From assembly GCF_001611275.1 (NCBI RefSeq), contig NZ_CP015080.1, positions 558,001 to 622,000 on the forward strand: a stretch of 64,000 nt of DNA, written 5' to 3'. Below are positions 54,288 through 64,000 of this stretch, in pieces. Position 1 is the first letter of the stretch, and each line of letters begins with the position of its first letter. Both the position numbers and the translations under genes were made by a program. The notes beneath the pieces were generated by a model. The model did not search any database and was not told the DNA's origin. It saw only the letters and a list, made by a program, of their open reading frames with translations. This stretch comes from Desulfuromonas sp. DDH964. GTDB lineage: Bacteria; Desulfobacterota; Desulfuromonadia; Desulfuromonadales; DDH964.

Positions 54288-56984
54288 CTATATCGCCGCC
54301 CTCTCCAGGTCGAGGGTTACCATCCGCAGCAGTGCCTCGTCGTTCAACTCCGTCAGCAGGGTTTCCGCGCCCTCCAGTAATTCGCTCGCCAATCCGGTTT
54401 TGGCGGCGATCAGGGCATCGATCTTCTCTTCGACCGTTCCCTTGCAGATGAATTTATGCACGGTGACATTCTTCTTCTGGCCGATGCGGAAGGCGCGGTC
54501 GGTGGCCTGGTTTTCCACCGCCGGGTTCCACCAGCGGTCGAAATGGATGACGTGGCTTGCGGCGGTCAGATTGAGGCCGGAGCCGCCGGCCTTCAGCGAA
54601 AGGACGAAAAAGGGCGGGCCGTCCTCCTGCTGGAAGCGGTCCACCAGTTTCTTCCGCTCGGCCACCGCCGTGCCGCCATGCAGCACCAACCCCGGCCGGC
54701 CGAAGAGCGTCGTCAGAAAGGCGGCGATTGGTCCTGTCATTTCCCGGAACTGGGTAAAAACCAGCACCTTCTCCTGGCGCGAGGCGATCTCTTCGGCAAG
54801 TTCCCGCAGACGCGCGAACTTGCCGCTGCGCTCCTCGGCGTAGTCGCCGTCGCCCAGCGCCTGACCGGGATGGTTGCAGATCTGCTTGAAGCGCATCAGC
54901 GACGACAGGATCAGCCCGCGCCGCTTTATCCCTTCCCGCTGTTCCTTGAGCGCCGCGGCCAATTCCTTGACCGCCTGCCCGTAGAGACGCGCCTGCACCT
55001 TGCCGAGGCCGCACCAGGCGACCATCTCGACCTTGTCGGGGAGATCGTCGATCACGCTGCGATCGGTCTTCAGCCGGCGCAGGATGTAGGGCTGGACCAG
55101 CGTACGCAACGGCGCATAGGAGGGCGGCTCGCAACTTTCGAGGGCGGCGACGAACTGCCTGAAGCGGGTGGCGGAGCCGAGGAGGCCGGGACAGAGGAAA
55201 TCGAAGAGTGACCAGAGATCGGCCAGGCGGTTTTCTACCGGCGTGCCGGTCAGGGCGATGCGCGCCCGGCCCTTGAGGGTTTTTACCGCCTTGGCCTGCT
55301 GGGTAGCGGGGTTTTTGATGGCCTGCGCCTCGTCGAGGACGATCAGGTTCCACTCCTGTTGCCTGAGCCACTCTTGCCGCTGCAGCATGCCGTAGGTGGT
55401 CAGTACCGCATCGACAGCGGCCAGTTTGCCGGCAGGGTCGGCGGCAATGCGCTCCCGCTGCCCGGGCTCCCCCTCCGACGGGTGCAGGCAGACGACGGTG
55501 AGGGATGGCGCGAAGCGTTCCAGCTCGCTCTTCCAGTTGCCCAGCAGCGACGCCGGCAGCACCAGCAGGCTGGGGGAGGATTTCCCGCTTCGCCCTTTTT
55601 GCGCCAGCAGCAGAGAGATTACCTGGATCGTCTTGCCCAATCCCATGTCGTCGGCGAGGCAGGCGCCCAGCCCCAGTTCGGAGAGAAACCAGAGCCAGTT
55701 GAGGCCGGTCTGCTGGTAAGGGCGCAAGGTCGCCTGCAACCGGTCACCGGCCTGCACTACCGCCAGCCGCGCCGGCTCCCGCAGTCCGGCCAGCAACTCC
55801 CGCAACCGCTCCCCGGCTTCGACGAAGGCCCACCCGGTCTCCTCAAGGGTGAGATCGTTGGCGGACAGGTCGCGGCGGGCGCCGGCTAGCAGGCGCATCC
55901 CTTCCATGAAGGAGAGGCCGTCTCCGGCTTCGGTTTCGATCCGCTGCCACTGTTCCAGCGCCTGGCGCAGTTTCTTGCCATCGACCTCGACCCACTGCCC
56001 GCGCAGCAGCGTCAGCCCCTCGCCGGAGGCTGTCAGCGCCGCGATTTCCTCCGGCGTCAGGTCGGCGCCGTCCAGGGTCAGCTGCACGCGAAAATCGAGG
56101 AGCGCCTGTGCCGACAGGGTTTCGCCGACATTGCCGCCGATCGCCACCTGCACCTTGGGACGCGGACGTTTTTTCCACCAGTCGGGCAGTCGCACCACCA
56201 GCCCGCTCTCCTCCAGGACCGGCACATCCTTCAGAAACGGATAAGCCTCCTCCGGCGTCCAGGCCAGCGGGTGATAGAGGTCGCCGCTCTCGAGCAGCTC
56301 GTTCACCCACGGGCAGCGGGCACCAGCCGCCTGCACCGGTTCGAGCAGGCGCAGCAGGGCTTCGCGATTGTTGGCGCCGGCATATTCGCGCAGAGCCTGG
56401 CTGAGGGGCAGATGCTGGGCGCGGGCGTTTTTACCGAGCCGCGGGATGTAGGTCGCCATGAAAGCAAAAGGATAGTCGGGATCGTTCTTGTTCTCGGCCA
56501 GGTGAAAGCAGACCCGCCCCACCTGCCGCCAGAGCGGCGCATGCCGGTGCAGGAAACCGGCGAATCCTTCGGGATCGCCGGCGATCGCCTCGCGCGTCCA
56601 GCGGTCGAGCTCGCTCCAGATGGTGGCGAGAAGCGCGGGGGTGCAGTATTCGCCGCCCGGCATCGGCGGCAGGCTCAGTGTCAACTGGGCAAGCGTTGCG
56701 GAGTCGAGGGGCGGCAGGGGCTCCAGGCGGTCGGCAGTCGGCTGGCTTTGGCAGAGCAGAAGAAGATAACGGGAACCGAAGTCGCGCCAGAAGACCCAGG
56801 GCAGCGGCCAGTCCGGCGCCGATTTACTGCCGGCCAGCGTCACGATTCCCGCCGATGGCGAAGCGGCGAAGGCCTGCGCTATTTTTTCGCCGTTAAAGGG
56901 AGAGGATTCGGGAGGAGCGGAGTCGACGTCGGGAGTCGCGCCGATCATCAGCAGATGACCGGATGGGGTGAGGGTGAGATTCAC
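54288..56984 (-). CDS. SNF2-family helicase/translocase
   Basis: An 898-residue Snf2-type ATPase. The first ~430 residues are a bacterial SNF2-associated region. The helicase core has motif I D-D-M-G-L-G-K-T near 456, motif II D-E-A-Q near 562, motif III L-T-G-T-P near 588 and motif VI Q-A-T-D-R-A-F-R-I-G-Q near 838. It probably acts with the SWIM protein encoded next. DNA-remodelling or repair role is inferred. Confidence 0.93.
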   Translation of the reverse strand: MNLTLTPSGHLLMIGATPDVDSAPPESSPFNGEKIAQAFAASPSAGIVTLAGSKSAPDWPLPWVFWRDFGSRYLLLLCQSQPTADRLEPLPPLDSATLAQLTLSLPPMPGGEYCTPALLATIWSELDRWTREAIAGDPEGFAGFLHRHAPLWRQVGRVCFHLAENKNDPDYPFAFMATYIPRLGKNARAQHLPLSQALREYAGANNREALLRLLEPVQAAGARCPWVNELLESGDLYHPLAWTPEEAYPFLKDVPVLEESGLVVRLPDWWKKRPRPKVQVAIGGNVGETLSAQALLDFRVQLTLDGADLTPEEIAALTASGEGLTLLRGQWVEVDGKKLRQALEQWQRIETEAGDGLSFMEGMRLLAGARRDLSANDLTLEETGWAFVEAGERLRELLAGLREPARLAVVQAGDRLQATLRPYQQTGLNWLWFLSELGLGACLADDMGLGKTIQVISLLLAQKGRSGKSSPSLLVLPASLLGNWKSELERFAPSLTVVCLHPSEGEPGQRERIAADPAGKLAAVDAVLTTYGMLQRQEWLRQQEWNLIVLDEAQAIKNPATQQAKAVKTLKGRARIALTGTPVENRLADLWSLFDFLCPGLLGSATRFRQFVAALESCEPPSYAPLRTLVQPYILRRLKTDRSVIDDLPDKVEMVAWCGLGKVQARLYGQAVKELAAALKEQREGIKRRGLILSSLMRFKQICNHPGQALGDGDYAEERSGKFARLRELAEEIASRQEKVLVFTQFREMTGPIAAFLTTLFGRPGLVLHGGTAVAERKKLVDRFQQEDGPPFFVLSLKAGGSGLNLTAASHVIHFDRWWNPAVENQATDRAFRIGQKKNVTVHKFICKGTVEEKIDALIAAKTGLASELLEGAETLLTELNDEALLRMVTLDLERAAI

Positions 56985-57373
56985 GTTGCGTACACCTGCG
57001 GCTGCACGGGAAGAAGGCTACTCTTTAAGGTCTGGAGGATATCACCCGGAAAAGATGATCGTCAATTTGAAAGCTTGTGGGCTCCGTGTCCCAGAGGGTA
57101 CTCACCGCCATCCGAGGGCAAGCTCTTTTATCTGCCGCCCTGCTCTCCGGGACTGCACCCGGATAAAGGGGTCTGGTATCAACTCAGGGACTACCGTATC
57201 GGCAAGATGGTTCTGATGATATGCGAGCCAAGGTTCACTCCGCTATGCGATCGATAGAGTGTTCTCCGGCGTTGATCCGGAGCTTTTCCGACACAAAGAT
57301 TGTCGCTTTACTGTCAGCTGATGTCGAGTAATCAGGTTGCGGCTTAGTATTCCCGGGGTGAGGCCGTTCCGTA
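56985..57373. other. 389-bp gap, no gene recognised
   Basis: Between the divergent SNF2 start side and the end of the TrhA-like gene I find no coding frame with a recognisable domain and no RNA or repeat. Confidence 0.5.
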
Positions 57374-58039
57374 TCAGGTTAACGGCGCGCCGGGCATCAC
57401 GTAGAAGAGGATGGCGAAGAAGTGCAGGGAACTGCCGGCCATGACGAAGAGGTGCCAGATCATGTGGTTGTAGGGGAGGCGGTCGAGGAGATAGAAAAGG
57501 ATACCGCCGGTATAGGCGAGGCCGCCGGCCAGAAGGAGCCAGAGCCCGCCGACCTCGACGTGCGTCAGCATCGGCCGGGTGGCAACGACAATCGCCCAGC
57601 CCATGCCGATGTAGAAGAGGACGGAGATGCGGGAGAAGCGGGCCGGCAGCAGGACCTTGCAGGCAATGCCGAGAACCGCCATCCCCCAGATGGCACCGAA
57701 GAGCGACCACCCCCAGGGACCGGAGAGGTTGACCAGGGTGAAGGGGGTGTAGGTGCCGGCGATCAGCAGGTAGATGGCGGCATGGTCGAAGATGCGCAGG
57801 ATGCGCTTCGGACCGGGCAGCGGGATGCTGTGGTAGAGGGTCGAGGTGGTGTAGGCGAAGATCAGCGTGAGGCCGAAGACGGAGGCGGAGACGAGGTGGC
57901 GGGCGCTGCCGTAGCGGGAGGCAAAGTAGAGCATCACGAGCAGGCCGGCAAGGGCGAGCAGGATGCCGATGCCATGGCTGACGCCGTTGGCGATCTCTTC
58001 GCCGAGACTGTACTTGGGTTGCTGGGGATGTCGGCTCAT
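57374..58039 (-). CDS. TrhA/hemolysin III family membrane protein
   Basis: A 221-residue seven-helix protein (HlyIII/PAQR-like). The conserved N-terminal E-E-I-A-N-G-V-S-H-G-I-G, the middle S-T-L-Y-H-S and F-D-H-A-A-I-Y, and the late H-M-I-W-H-L-F-V carry the expected His/Asp/Ser metal ligands. Start M-S-R-H-P-Q at 58039 is chosen; in-frame starts at 58072 and 58111 are possible. Homologues are linked to membrane-lipid homeostasis. Confidence 0.85.
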   Translation of the reverse strand: MSRHPQQPKYSLGEEIANGVSHGIGILLALAGLLVMLYFASRYGSARHLVSASVFGLTLIFAYTTSTLYHSIPLPGPKRILRIFDHAAIYLLIAGTYTPFTLVNLSGPWGWSLFGAIWGMAVLGIACKVLLPARFSRISVLFYIGMGWAIVVATRPMLTHVEVGGLWLLLAGGLAYTGGILFYLLDRLPYNHMIWHLFVMAGSSLHFFAILFYVMPGAPLT

Positions 58040-58198
58040 GGCCTTCACTTTCGGGGAGTGGGTCCGGGACATTCCTGTTGTACCACTTTGCAGTGACAGA
58101 TGCTGCGCCAAAGAAGAGTTTTACATAACTTTTACGTTCAGGTAAGGGTCCGGGGTGCCGCTGGCTGGTGAAAACCCCCGGCTCGGGATGAGAAAAAA

Positions 58199-58232
58199 GG
58201 CCCGGCAACATTTTCGAAATGTTGCCGGGCCC
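58199..58232. terminator. Terminator after katG
   Basis: A near-perfect 15-bp stem (58199-58214 region with 58217-58232) around TCG, flanked by A-rich sequence on the katG-distal side, 24 bases after the katG stop. Confidence 0.75.
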
Positions 58233-58255
58233 TTGTCTTGTTTCGCCGATACCGC

Positions 58256-60526
<2,271 letters not shown>

Positions 60527-60565
60527 TTACCTTTAACAGGCGCTATTCATTTGTCAATCTTTGTG

Positions 60566-60583
60566 GAAAATCATTATCCATAA
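60566..60583 (-). promoter_or_regulatory. Fur/PerR-type box upstream of katG
   Basis: On the minus strand the site reads G-G-A-T-A-A-T-G-A-T-T-T-T-C-C, sharing GA(T/G)AATGATT(T/A)T with a site before the Fur-family gene. A TTGACA -35 element (complement of 60552-60557) lies just downstream, so the box sits immediately upstream of the promoter. Confidence 0.55.
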
Positions 60584-60604
60584 GAAGACAAAAAAAGGGC
60601 GGCA

Positions 60605-60612
60605 ATTATTTT
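60605..60612. repeat. IS1595-type target duplication, left
   Basis: ATTATTTT, repeated at 61672-61679. Confidence 0.85.
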
Positions 60613-61671
60613 CCTGATTAGGTCCAATTCTCAGCTCGGCGAAGCCAGGCCTCGGGCCGCTTGCCGATTGAGACACAGGCGAACAGCAGTCTTGGCAGCA
60701 TGCTGCGCAGATCGAACCGCCGGTTGAACCGGTACTGAAACTCGGCCAGATAGCGATGCGCATATTTGTCGAAGTCAAACGCATGATACGTTCCGGCCAT
60801 GGCCGTCTTAAGATTGCCCAGGATGGTGTTGATCCAGTGGAAGCAGCCCATGTCGGTACTTCTGCGTTGATCACCAACCACCTTTCGCTGATGGTAGCAC
60901 CCAGTCTTGGTGACGGCGCGGAAGCAATTCAGGCCATCAGAAACGACCAGCGCCGTCGGTGCCAAGTGATTCTTGGCCCATTGATCAACGTCATGGCTGC
61001 TGAAGGTCGTCACCCGGCTAAAAACAGCTCGCAGCGGATGGCCCTCGTGACTGGTCTCCACTGCCGCAATGAAGGGAACTTTGTTCTCCGAACCGCGACC
61101 AACCTTACCGCCGGAGCGTTCCCCGCCCAAGTAGGCGTCGTCGATCTCGACCCGCTGGGCCAGAACCGTTGTCTCTTCGCGCTCGAACATCGCCTGCATG
61201 AGCTTGTGCTTGAGCCGCCAAGCCGCTTTGTAGCTCAAACCCAGCATTCGTCTCAACTCCAGCATCGACAGGCCGGACTTGCCTTGTGTCATGAAGTAGA
61301 GGGCCAGAAACCACTGGGTCAGCGGCAGATTGCTCCCATGGAAAATCGTTCCGGAGATCAGCGAGATCTGTTTGCGGCAGCGACAGCACTGGAAGATGTT
61401 CGACCGTCCTCGCCGAAACTGGACCGCGCGGCTTGCACCGCATGCTGGACAGACAAATCCTTGGGGCCAGCGCGAGTGCTCAAGGATCGCCTCGCATTGG
61501 GCCTCCGTACCATAGTCTTTGAGAAAATCAGCCAAGCTCAGCCCCGGTTGGAACTGGATACGATTGATGGCCATGGATGCTAACCTCCTTGTTATTCATG
61601 AGTTCCATGGCCAAACTCTATGCTCCCTGTGCGACAGAATGTGTCATAGCTGAGAATCAGACCTAATCAGG
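60613..61671 (-). mobile_element. IS1595-family insertion sequence, complete
   Basis: A 1059-bp element with 24-bp terminal inverted repeats (CCTGATTAGGTC, two mismatched bases, then ATTCTCAGCT) and a perfect 8-bp target duplication ATTATTTT. It separates katG from the Fur-family gene. Confidence 0.93.
60618..61574 (-). CDS. IS1595-family transposase
   Basis: A 318-residue transposase. An N-terminal zinc ribbon (C-P-A-C near residue 42 and C-C-R-C near 62) precedes the DDE-type core with E-I-D-D-A-Y-L-G-G near 143, V-S-D-G-L near 214 and H-W-I-N-T-I-L-G-N near 248. The frame is intact, with the stop inside the left terminal repeat. Confidence 0.95.
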   Translation of the reverse strand: MAINRIQFQPGLSLADFLKDYGTEAQCEAILEHSRWPQGFVCPACGASRAVQFRRGRSNIFQCCRCRKQISLISGTIFHGSNLPLTQWFLALYFMTQGKSGLSMLELRRMLGLSYKAAWRLKHKLMQAMFEREETTVLAQRVEIDDAYLGGERSGGKVGRGSENKVPFIAAVETSHEGHPLRAVFSRVTTFSSHDVDQWAKNHLAPTALVVSDGLNCFRAVTKTGCYHQRKVVGDQRRSTDMGCFHWINTILGNLKTAMAGTYHAFDFDKYAHRYLAEFQYRFNRRFDLRSMLPRLLFACVSIGKRPEAWLRRAENWT

Positions 61672-61679
61672 ATTATTTT
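61672..61679. repeat. IS1595-type target duplication, right
   Basis: ATTATTTT; on the minus strand it contains the TAA stop codon of the Fur-family gene. Confidence 0.85.
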
Positions 61680-62110
61680 TGCTGGCAGGCGGGGCAGAGA
61701 CCGAAGAGTTGAACCTGGTGGGAGGTGATCTTGTAGCCGGTGGCCTGCGCCACTTCGTCCTGCAGGGGTCCGAGCAGGCTGACCGCGGGATCGCTGACGC
61801 TGGTGCAGCGGGTGCAGATCAGGTGAGGGTGGGGGGAGGGGTTGTTGCCGTCGTAGCGGTTGCGGCCGGCGCTAATGGGGATTTCGAGGACTTCGCCGAT
61901 CTCCTTGAGGAGATTGACGGTCTTGTAGACCGTGGCGAGGCTGGTGGTCGGGAAGAGGGCGCTTACCTGGCGGTAGACCATCTCGACGCTCGGATGCTGG
62001 TCGCTGTGCAGCAGCGCCCGCAAAATCGCGATCCGCTGCGGGGTGATCCGGCATTCCCGCTGGCGGAGTTTGGTGAGGATCTCATCGAGGCGGGTCTGCG
62101 GACTCTTCAC
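61673..62110 (-). CDS. Fur/PerR-family regulator
   Basis: A 145-residue metal- or peroxide-responsive repressor. The winged helix has I-T-P-Q-R-I-A-I-L near residue 20 and T-S-L-A-T-V-Y-K-T-V near 50; H-P-H-L-I-C near 93 and the Cys pairs C-x2-C and C-P-A-C give metal sites. GTG 62110 is preferred because the longer TTG frame to 62164 would place a Fur-type box inside the coding region. Its stop sits in the IS target duplication, so the insertion left the protein intact. PerR function is suggested by katG nearby. Confidence 0.85.
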   Translation of the reverse strand: MKSPQTRLDEILTKLRQRECRITPQRIAILRALLHSDQHPSVEMVYRQVSALFPTTSLATVYKTVNLLKEIGEVLEIPISAGRNRYDGNNPSPHPHLICTRCTSVSDPAVSLLGPLQDEVAQATGYKITSHQVQLFGLCPACQQK

Positions 62111-62142
62111 GGGGGCACCGGTTTCATTGGGAGCAAAGCATG

Positions 62143-62158
62143 GAGAATGATTATTAAC
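62143..62158. promoter_or_regulatory. Fur/PerR-type box upstream of the Fur-family gene
   Basis: G-A-G-A-A-T-G-A-T-T-A-T-T-A-A-C resembles the katG box and the Fur consensus, 33 bases before the GTG start; autoregulation is likely. Confidence 0.5.
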
Positions 62159-62235
62159 AGACAATCCCAGAGGCGACGTTCCTTGTCAAGCCTTCTTCCC
62201 GGCGGGGGGCGCTGCTCCCTGATGAGGATGACGTG

Positions 62236-62730
62236 TCAGGCGGCGATCAGCTTGAGCTGGGGGGCGGTCAGGCTGTAGCGCAGTTCCGCCAGTTGGGAGG
62301 CATCTGCAGGGAGGTCGAGACGGCAGAGGCCGCCGTTTTCGAAATGGATGCGCACCCGGCTCCCCTGGCCGAGGAGGAGGGAGGCGATTTCGGCCAGCGA
62401 CGGCAGGTGACCGACGACGATAATCGCCCCGGTGCCGTTTTCACCATTGCCGCGCAGCAGGCGCAGGCTCTCCCGGGGCGGGGTCAGCGGCAGCAGCAGG
62501 TCGCTCTCGAGAATGTCGCTGTAGGGGAAGTTGACCGCCTCGGCGATCAGGGCCGCGCTCTGCCGGGAGCGTTTCTTTGAACTGCAGGCGAGGAGGTCGG
62601 GAACGACGCCAAGGCGCTTGAGGGCGCGCCCGGCCATCTGCATCTGCACCACCCCTTCCCGGGAGAGCGGTTCCTCCGGATCGTCTTCACTGGCAAGCGC
62701 CAGGCCATGCTGCATCAGGTAGAGTTCCAT
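62236..62730 (-). CDS. sixA: SixA-like histidine phosphatase
   Basis: A 164-residue member of the histidine phosphatase superfamily. The catalytic H is in L-M-Q-H-G-L-A; the usual R-H-G is Q-H-G here. S-S-K-K-R-S-R-Q-S-A near 50 and V-V-G-H-L-P-S near 107 complete the pocket. By family, it removes phosphate from phosphohistidine proteins. Start 62730 has AAGGA upstream; a longer frame to 62949 lacks conserved content. Confidence 0.85.
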   Translation of the reverse strand: MELYLMQHGLALASEDDPEEPLSREGVVQMQMAGRALKRLGVVPDLLACSSKKRSRQSAALIAEAVNFPYSDILESDLLLPLTPPRESLRLLRGNGENGTGAIIVVGHLPSLAEIASLLLGQGSRVRIHFENGGLCRLDLPADASQLAELRYSLTAPQLKLIAA

Positions 62731-62946
62731 GCGCCGATCCTTTCGCCGTGTTGTTTGCCAAGAGTGTAGCCGATAACCGGCTGCCGTGCAGCGCCGGCAA
62801 CAGGCGCCAGGATGAAACATCGCGGAAGGGACCGCCGTCGGCGTTTCCCGGCTGTGCAAATCCACAGTCTGGGTCTGCCTATCCGGTCCCGAAAAAATAC
62901 GCATCGCCACGTAGCCGCGGAGGGAGCGCAGGGCTATAGTCATAAC

Positions 62947-63061
62947 CAAGCAGCGACCCGTTTGGCAGGCGGGTACTGCGGACCTTCTTCAAACCCTTCT
63001 CACCACACCTCTCGATTTGGCGCGTCGCACGATACCCTCCTGGGCGGCGCGCCTTTTTTTT
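62947..63061 (+). ncRNA. Candidate small RNA with intrinsic terminator
   Basis: A TATAGT (62935-62940) could serve as -10. A hairpin with arms G-C-A-G and A-C-C-C-G pairing to C-G-G-G-T and C-T-G-C (about 62952-62982) is followed by a ~35-base C/T-rich unstructured stretch and then a strong terminator. No -35 box or ORF is evident. Layout is like a regulatory sRNA; expression is unproven. Confidence 0.35.
63019..63061 (+). terminator. Intrinsic terminator with T8 tract
   Basis: GGCGCG (63019-63024) pairs with CGCGCC (63048-63053), followed by eight T. No + strand gene ends here, so it must terminate an unannotated transcript or read-through. Confidence 0.7.
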
Positions 63062-63263
63062 GTCTGCAGCAGACCCTGGCCGCCTCACCTGGCTCTTGAC
63101 AAGGGCCCGGCATTCACCTGCACTTCCGTCCTGATTTCCGCCTGGTCTTCCATGGCGGCTCCCCTTTTCTGCCTGCTCCTTGCTCCTAACCCTGTCTCCG
63201 GCCAGGTTGCGGGCAGCTGGAGGCGCAACCGGCGAACCGAGCTGGTCGAAGCGAATTAACATC

Positions 63264-63301
63264 AAAAGAGCGGGGGAGGTCGTGACCTCCCCCGCTCTTT
63301 T
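63264..63301. terminator. Bidirectional terminator after the histidine kinase
   Basis: An 18-bp perfect palindrome (AAAAGAGCGGGGGAGGTC and its complement), 26 bases beyond the kinase stop, with A/T tracts on both sides. Confidence 0.85.
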
Positions 63302-63327
63302 CGGCTGAAGCAGGTATTTCCTGCCGG

Positions 63328-64000
63328 TCAGGCCTCGTTGTGCAGGGGGAGGGCGACAACCACGGTGGTCCCGCGCTCCTTTTCGCTGGTGACGGCAATC
63401 TCGCCGCCGTGGCCGTCGACGATCTTGCGGACGATGGTCATCCCCAACCCGAGGCCGCCGATGGCGGTATTCGAGGTATCGGCGCGGTAGAACTTGTCAA
63501 AGATCCGCTCCACCTGGTCACTGGTCATGCCGATCCCCTGGTCGGTGACCGCAATCTGCAAGCGGTCGCCGGTCAGGGTGGTCCGCACCGTGATCGTCCC
63601 CCCGGCGGGAGAGTACTTGACCGCATTGCTGAGCAGGTTTTCCATGACCTGGTGGATCTTTTCCCGGTCGATGCTGAGAATGACCGGTTCCAGCAGCAGC
63701 TGAAGGCGGAAGGAATGGCCGGGCGAGCCTTGCCGGTACTGCGCGACGACCTCGCGCAACAGTTCGTTGAGGTCGGCGGGGACGCGGTCAAGGGCGATCA
63801 GGCGGCCCGATTCGATGCGCGAGAGGTCGAGCAGATCATCAATGATATGGGCGAGAACTTCCGCCTTCTCGCAGATTTTCCCCAGGTATTCCTGCTGCTC
63901 GGGCAACGGCAGCTGGCCGAGCAGCAGCAGCAGCTCGGCGTAGCCCATCACCGAGGCGAGGGGGGTGCGCAGCTCGTGGGCCGCGGTGGAGATGAATTCA
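63328..64000 (-). CDS. Sensor histidine kinase, C-terminal part
   Basis: The frame continues past the right edge of the window. Visible are the H box (T-A-A-H-E-L-R-T-P-L-A, at the window edge), dimerisation helices, and HATPase_c with N box (N-L-L-S-N-A-V-K-Y-S), G1 (D-Q-G-I-G-M) and G2 (G-L-G-L-G-M-T-I-V). The sensor domain is outside the window, so the signal is unknown. Confidence 0.93.
   Translation of the reverse strand, partial: EFISTAAHELRTPLASVMGYAELLLLLGQLPLPEQQEYLGKICEKAEVLAHIIDDLLDLSRIESGRLIALDRVPADLNELLREVVAQYRQGSPGHSFRLQLLLEPVILSIDREKIHQVMENLLSNAVKYSPAGGTITVRTTLTGDRLQIAVTDQGIGMTSDQVERIFDKFYRADTSNTAIGGLGLGMTIVRKIVDGHGGEIAVTSEKERGTTVVVALPLHNEA

Noticed and set aside
62879..63265. 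128-codon minus-strand ORF
   Set aside because: No domain, crosses the strong terminator and the candidate sRNA, and has a biased composition.

Overview
The window looks like chromosomal DNA from a GC-rich member of the Desulfuromonadales/Geobacter-Pelobacter group. This is inferred from the gene content: single-chain pyruvate:ferredoxin oxidoreductase, MglA/MglB, the ffs-dnaX-ybaB-recR block, cydAB with a DUF4492 gene, many c-di-GMP proteins, and a Fur-family regulator near katG. No rRNA or species marker is present. Most genes are high-GC housekeeping genes. Three stretches look visibly more AT-rich or decayed: about 4.26-5.6 kb, 25.98-26.69 kb and 49.2-50.4 kb.

Layout. 1-4.2 kb: end of an EamA transporter, a 12-unit heptamer array, an HD-domain protein, serS, then tRNA-Ser(TGA), tRNA-Ser(GCT), a DUF2155 lipoprotein, tRNA-Arg(ACG) next to tadA, and tRNA-Ser(CGA). 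4.3-9.7 kb: an accessory segment with two decayed genes followed by a small basic protein, two SEC-C proteins and a TPR-like protein. 9.9-13.2 kb: tRNA-Ser(GGA), SRP RNA, dnaX (with an apparent programmed -1 frameshift site), ybaB and recR. All four tRNA-Ser species therefore lie within 9 kb of serS. 13.3-18.2 kb: pyruvate:ferredoxin oxidoreductase, mglBA and tRNA-Asn.

18.9-28.7 kb is a potassium locus: kup, a KinB-like histidine kinase, a receiver-TPR response regulator, two TrkA-type subunits, a TrkH, a lipoprotein gene broken by a 99-bp palindromic element, and a second TrkH/TrkA pair. 28.8-31.9 kb is a zinc uptake locus (znuA divergent from zur-znuC-znuB, with a candidate Zur operator). 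31.9-39.8 kb: a GAF-GGDEF protein, Rrf2-DUF4492-cydA-cydB plus a 31-residue CydX-like ORF, a REC-PAS-GGDEF-EAL protein and a SlyD-like FKBP. 40-45.6 kb: a cecR-ybhGFSR-like ABC exporter operon. 45.7-49.2 kb: a HAD phosphatase, pdxH with an in-frame amber codon, an SDR and signal peptidase I.

49.2-64 kb is mixed: a HARE-HTH/GIY-YIG protein, an IS256-family element with its target duplication, the second copy of the 99-bp element, an M28 peptidase, a SWIM/SNF2 pair, a TrhA/hemolysin III protein, katG, an IS1595-family element inserted exactly at the stop codon of a Fur/PerR-type gene, a SixA-like phosphatase, a possible small RNA, and the end of a histidine kinase.

The observations most worth following are the dnaX recoding site, the serS/tRNA-Ser and tRNA-Arg(ACG)/tadA arrangement, the identical 99-bp elements (one disrupting a gene), the pdxH nonsense codon, the unannotated CydX-like ORF, the SEC-C operon, and the HARE-HTH/GIY-YIG gene.
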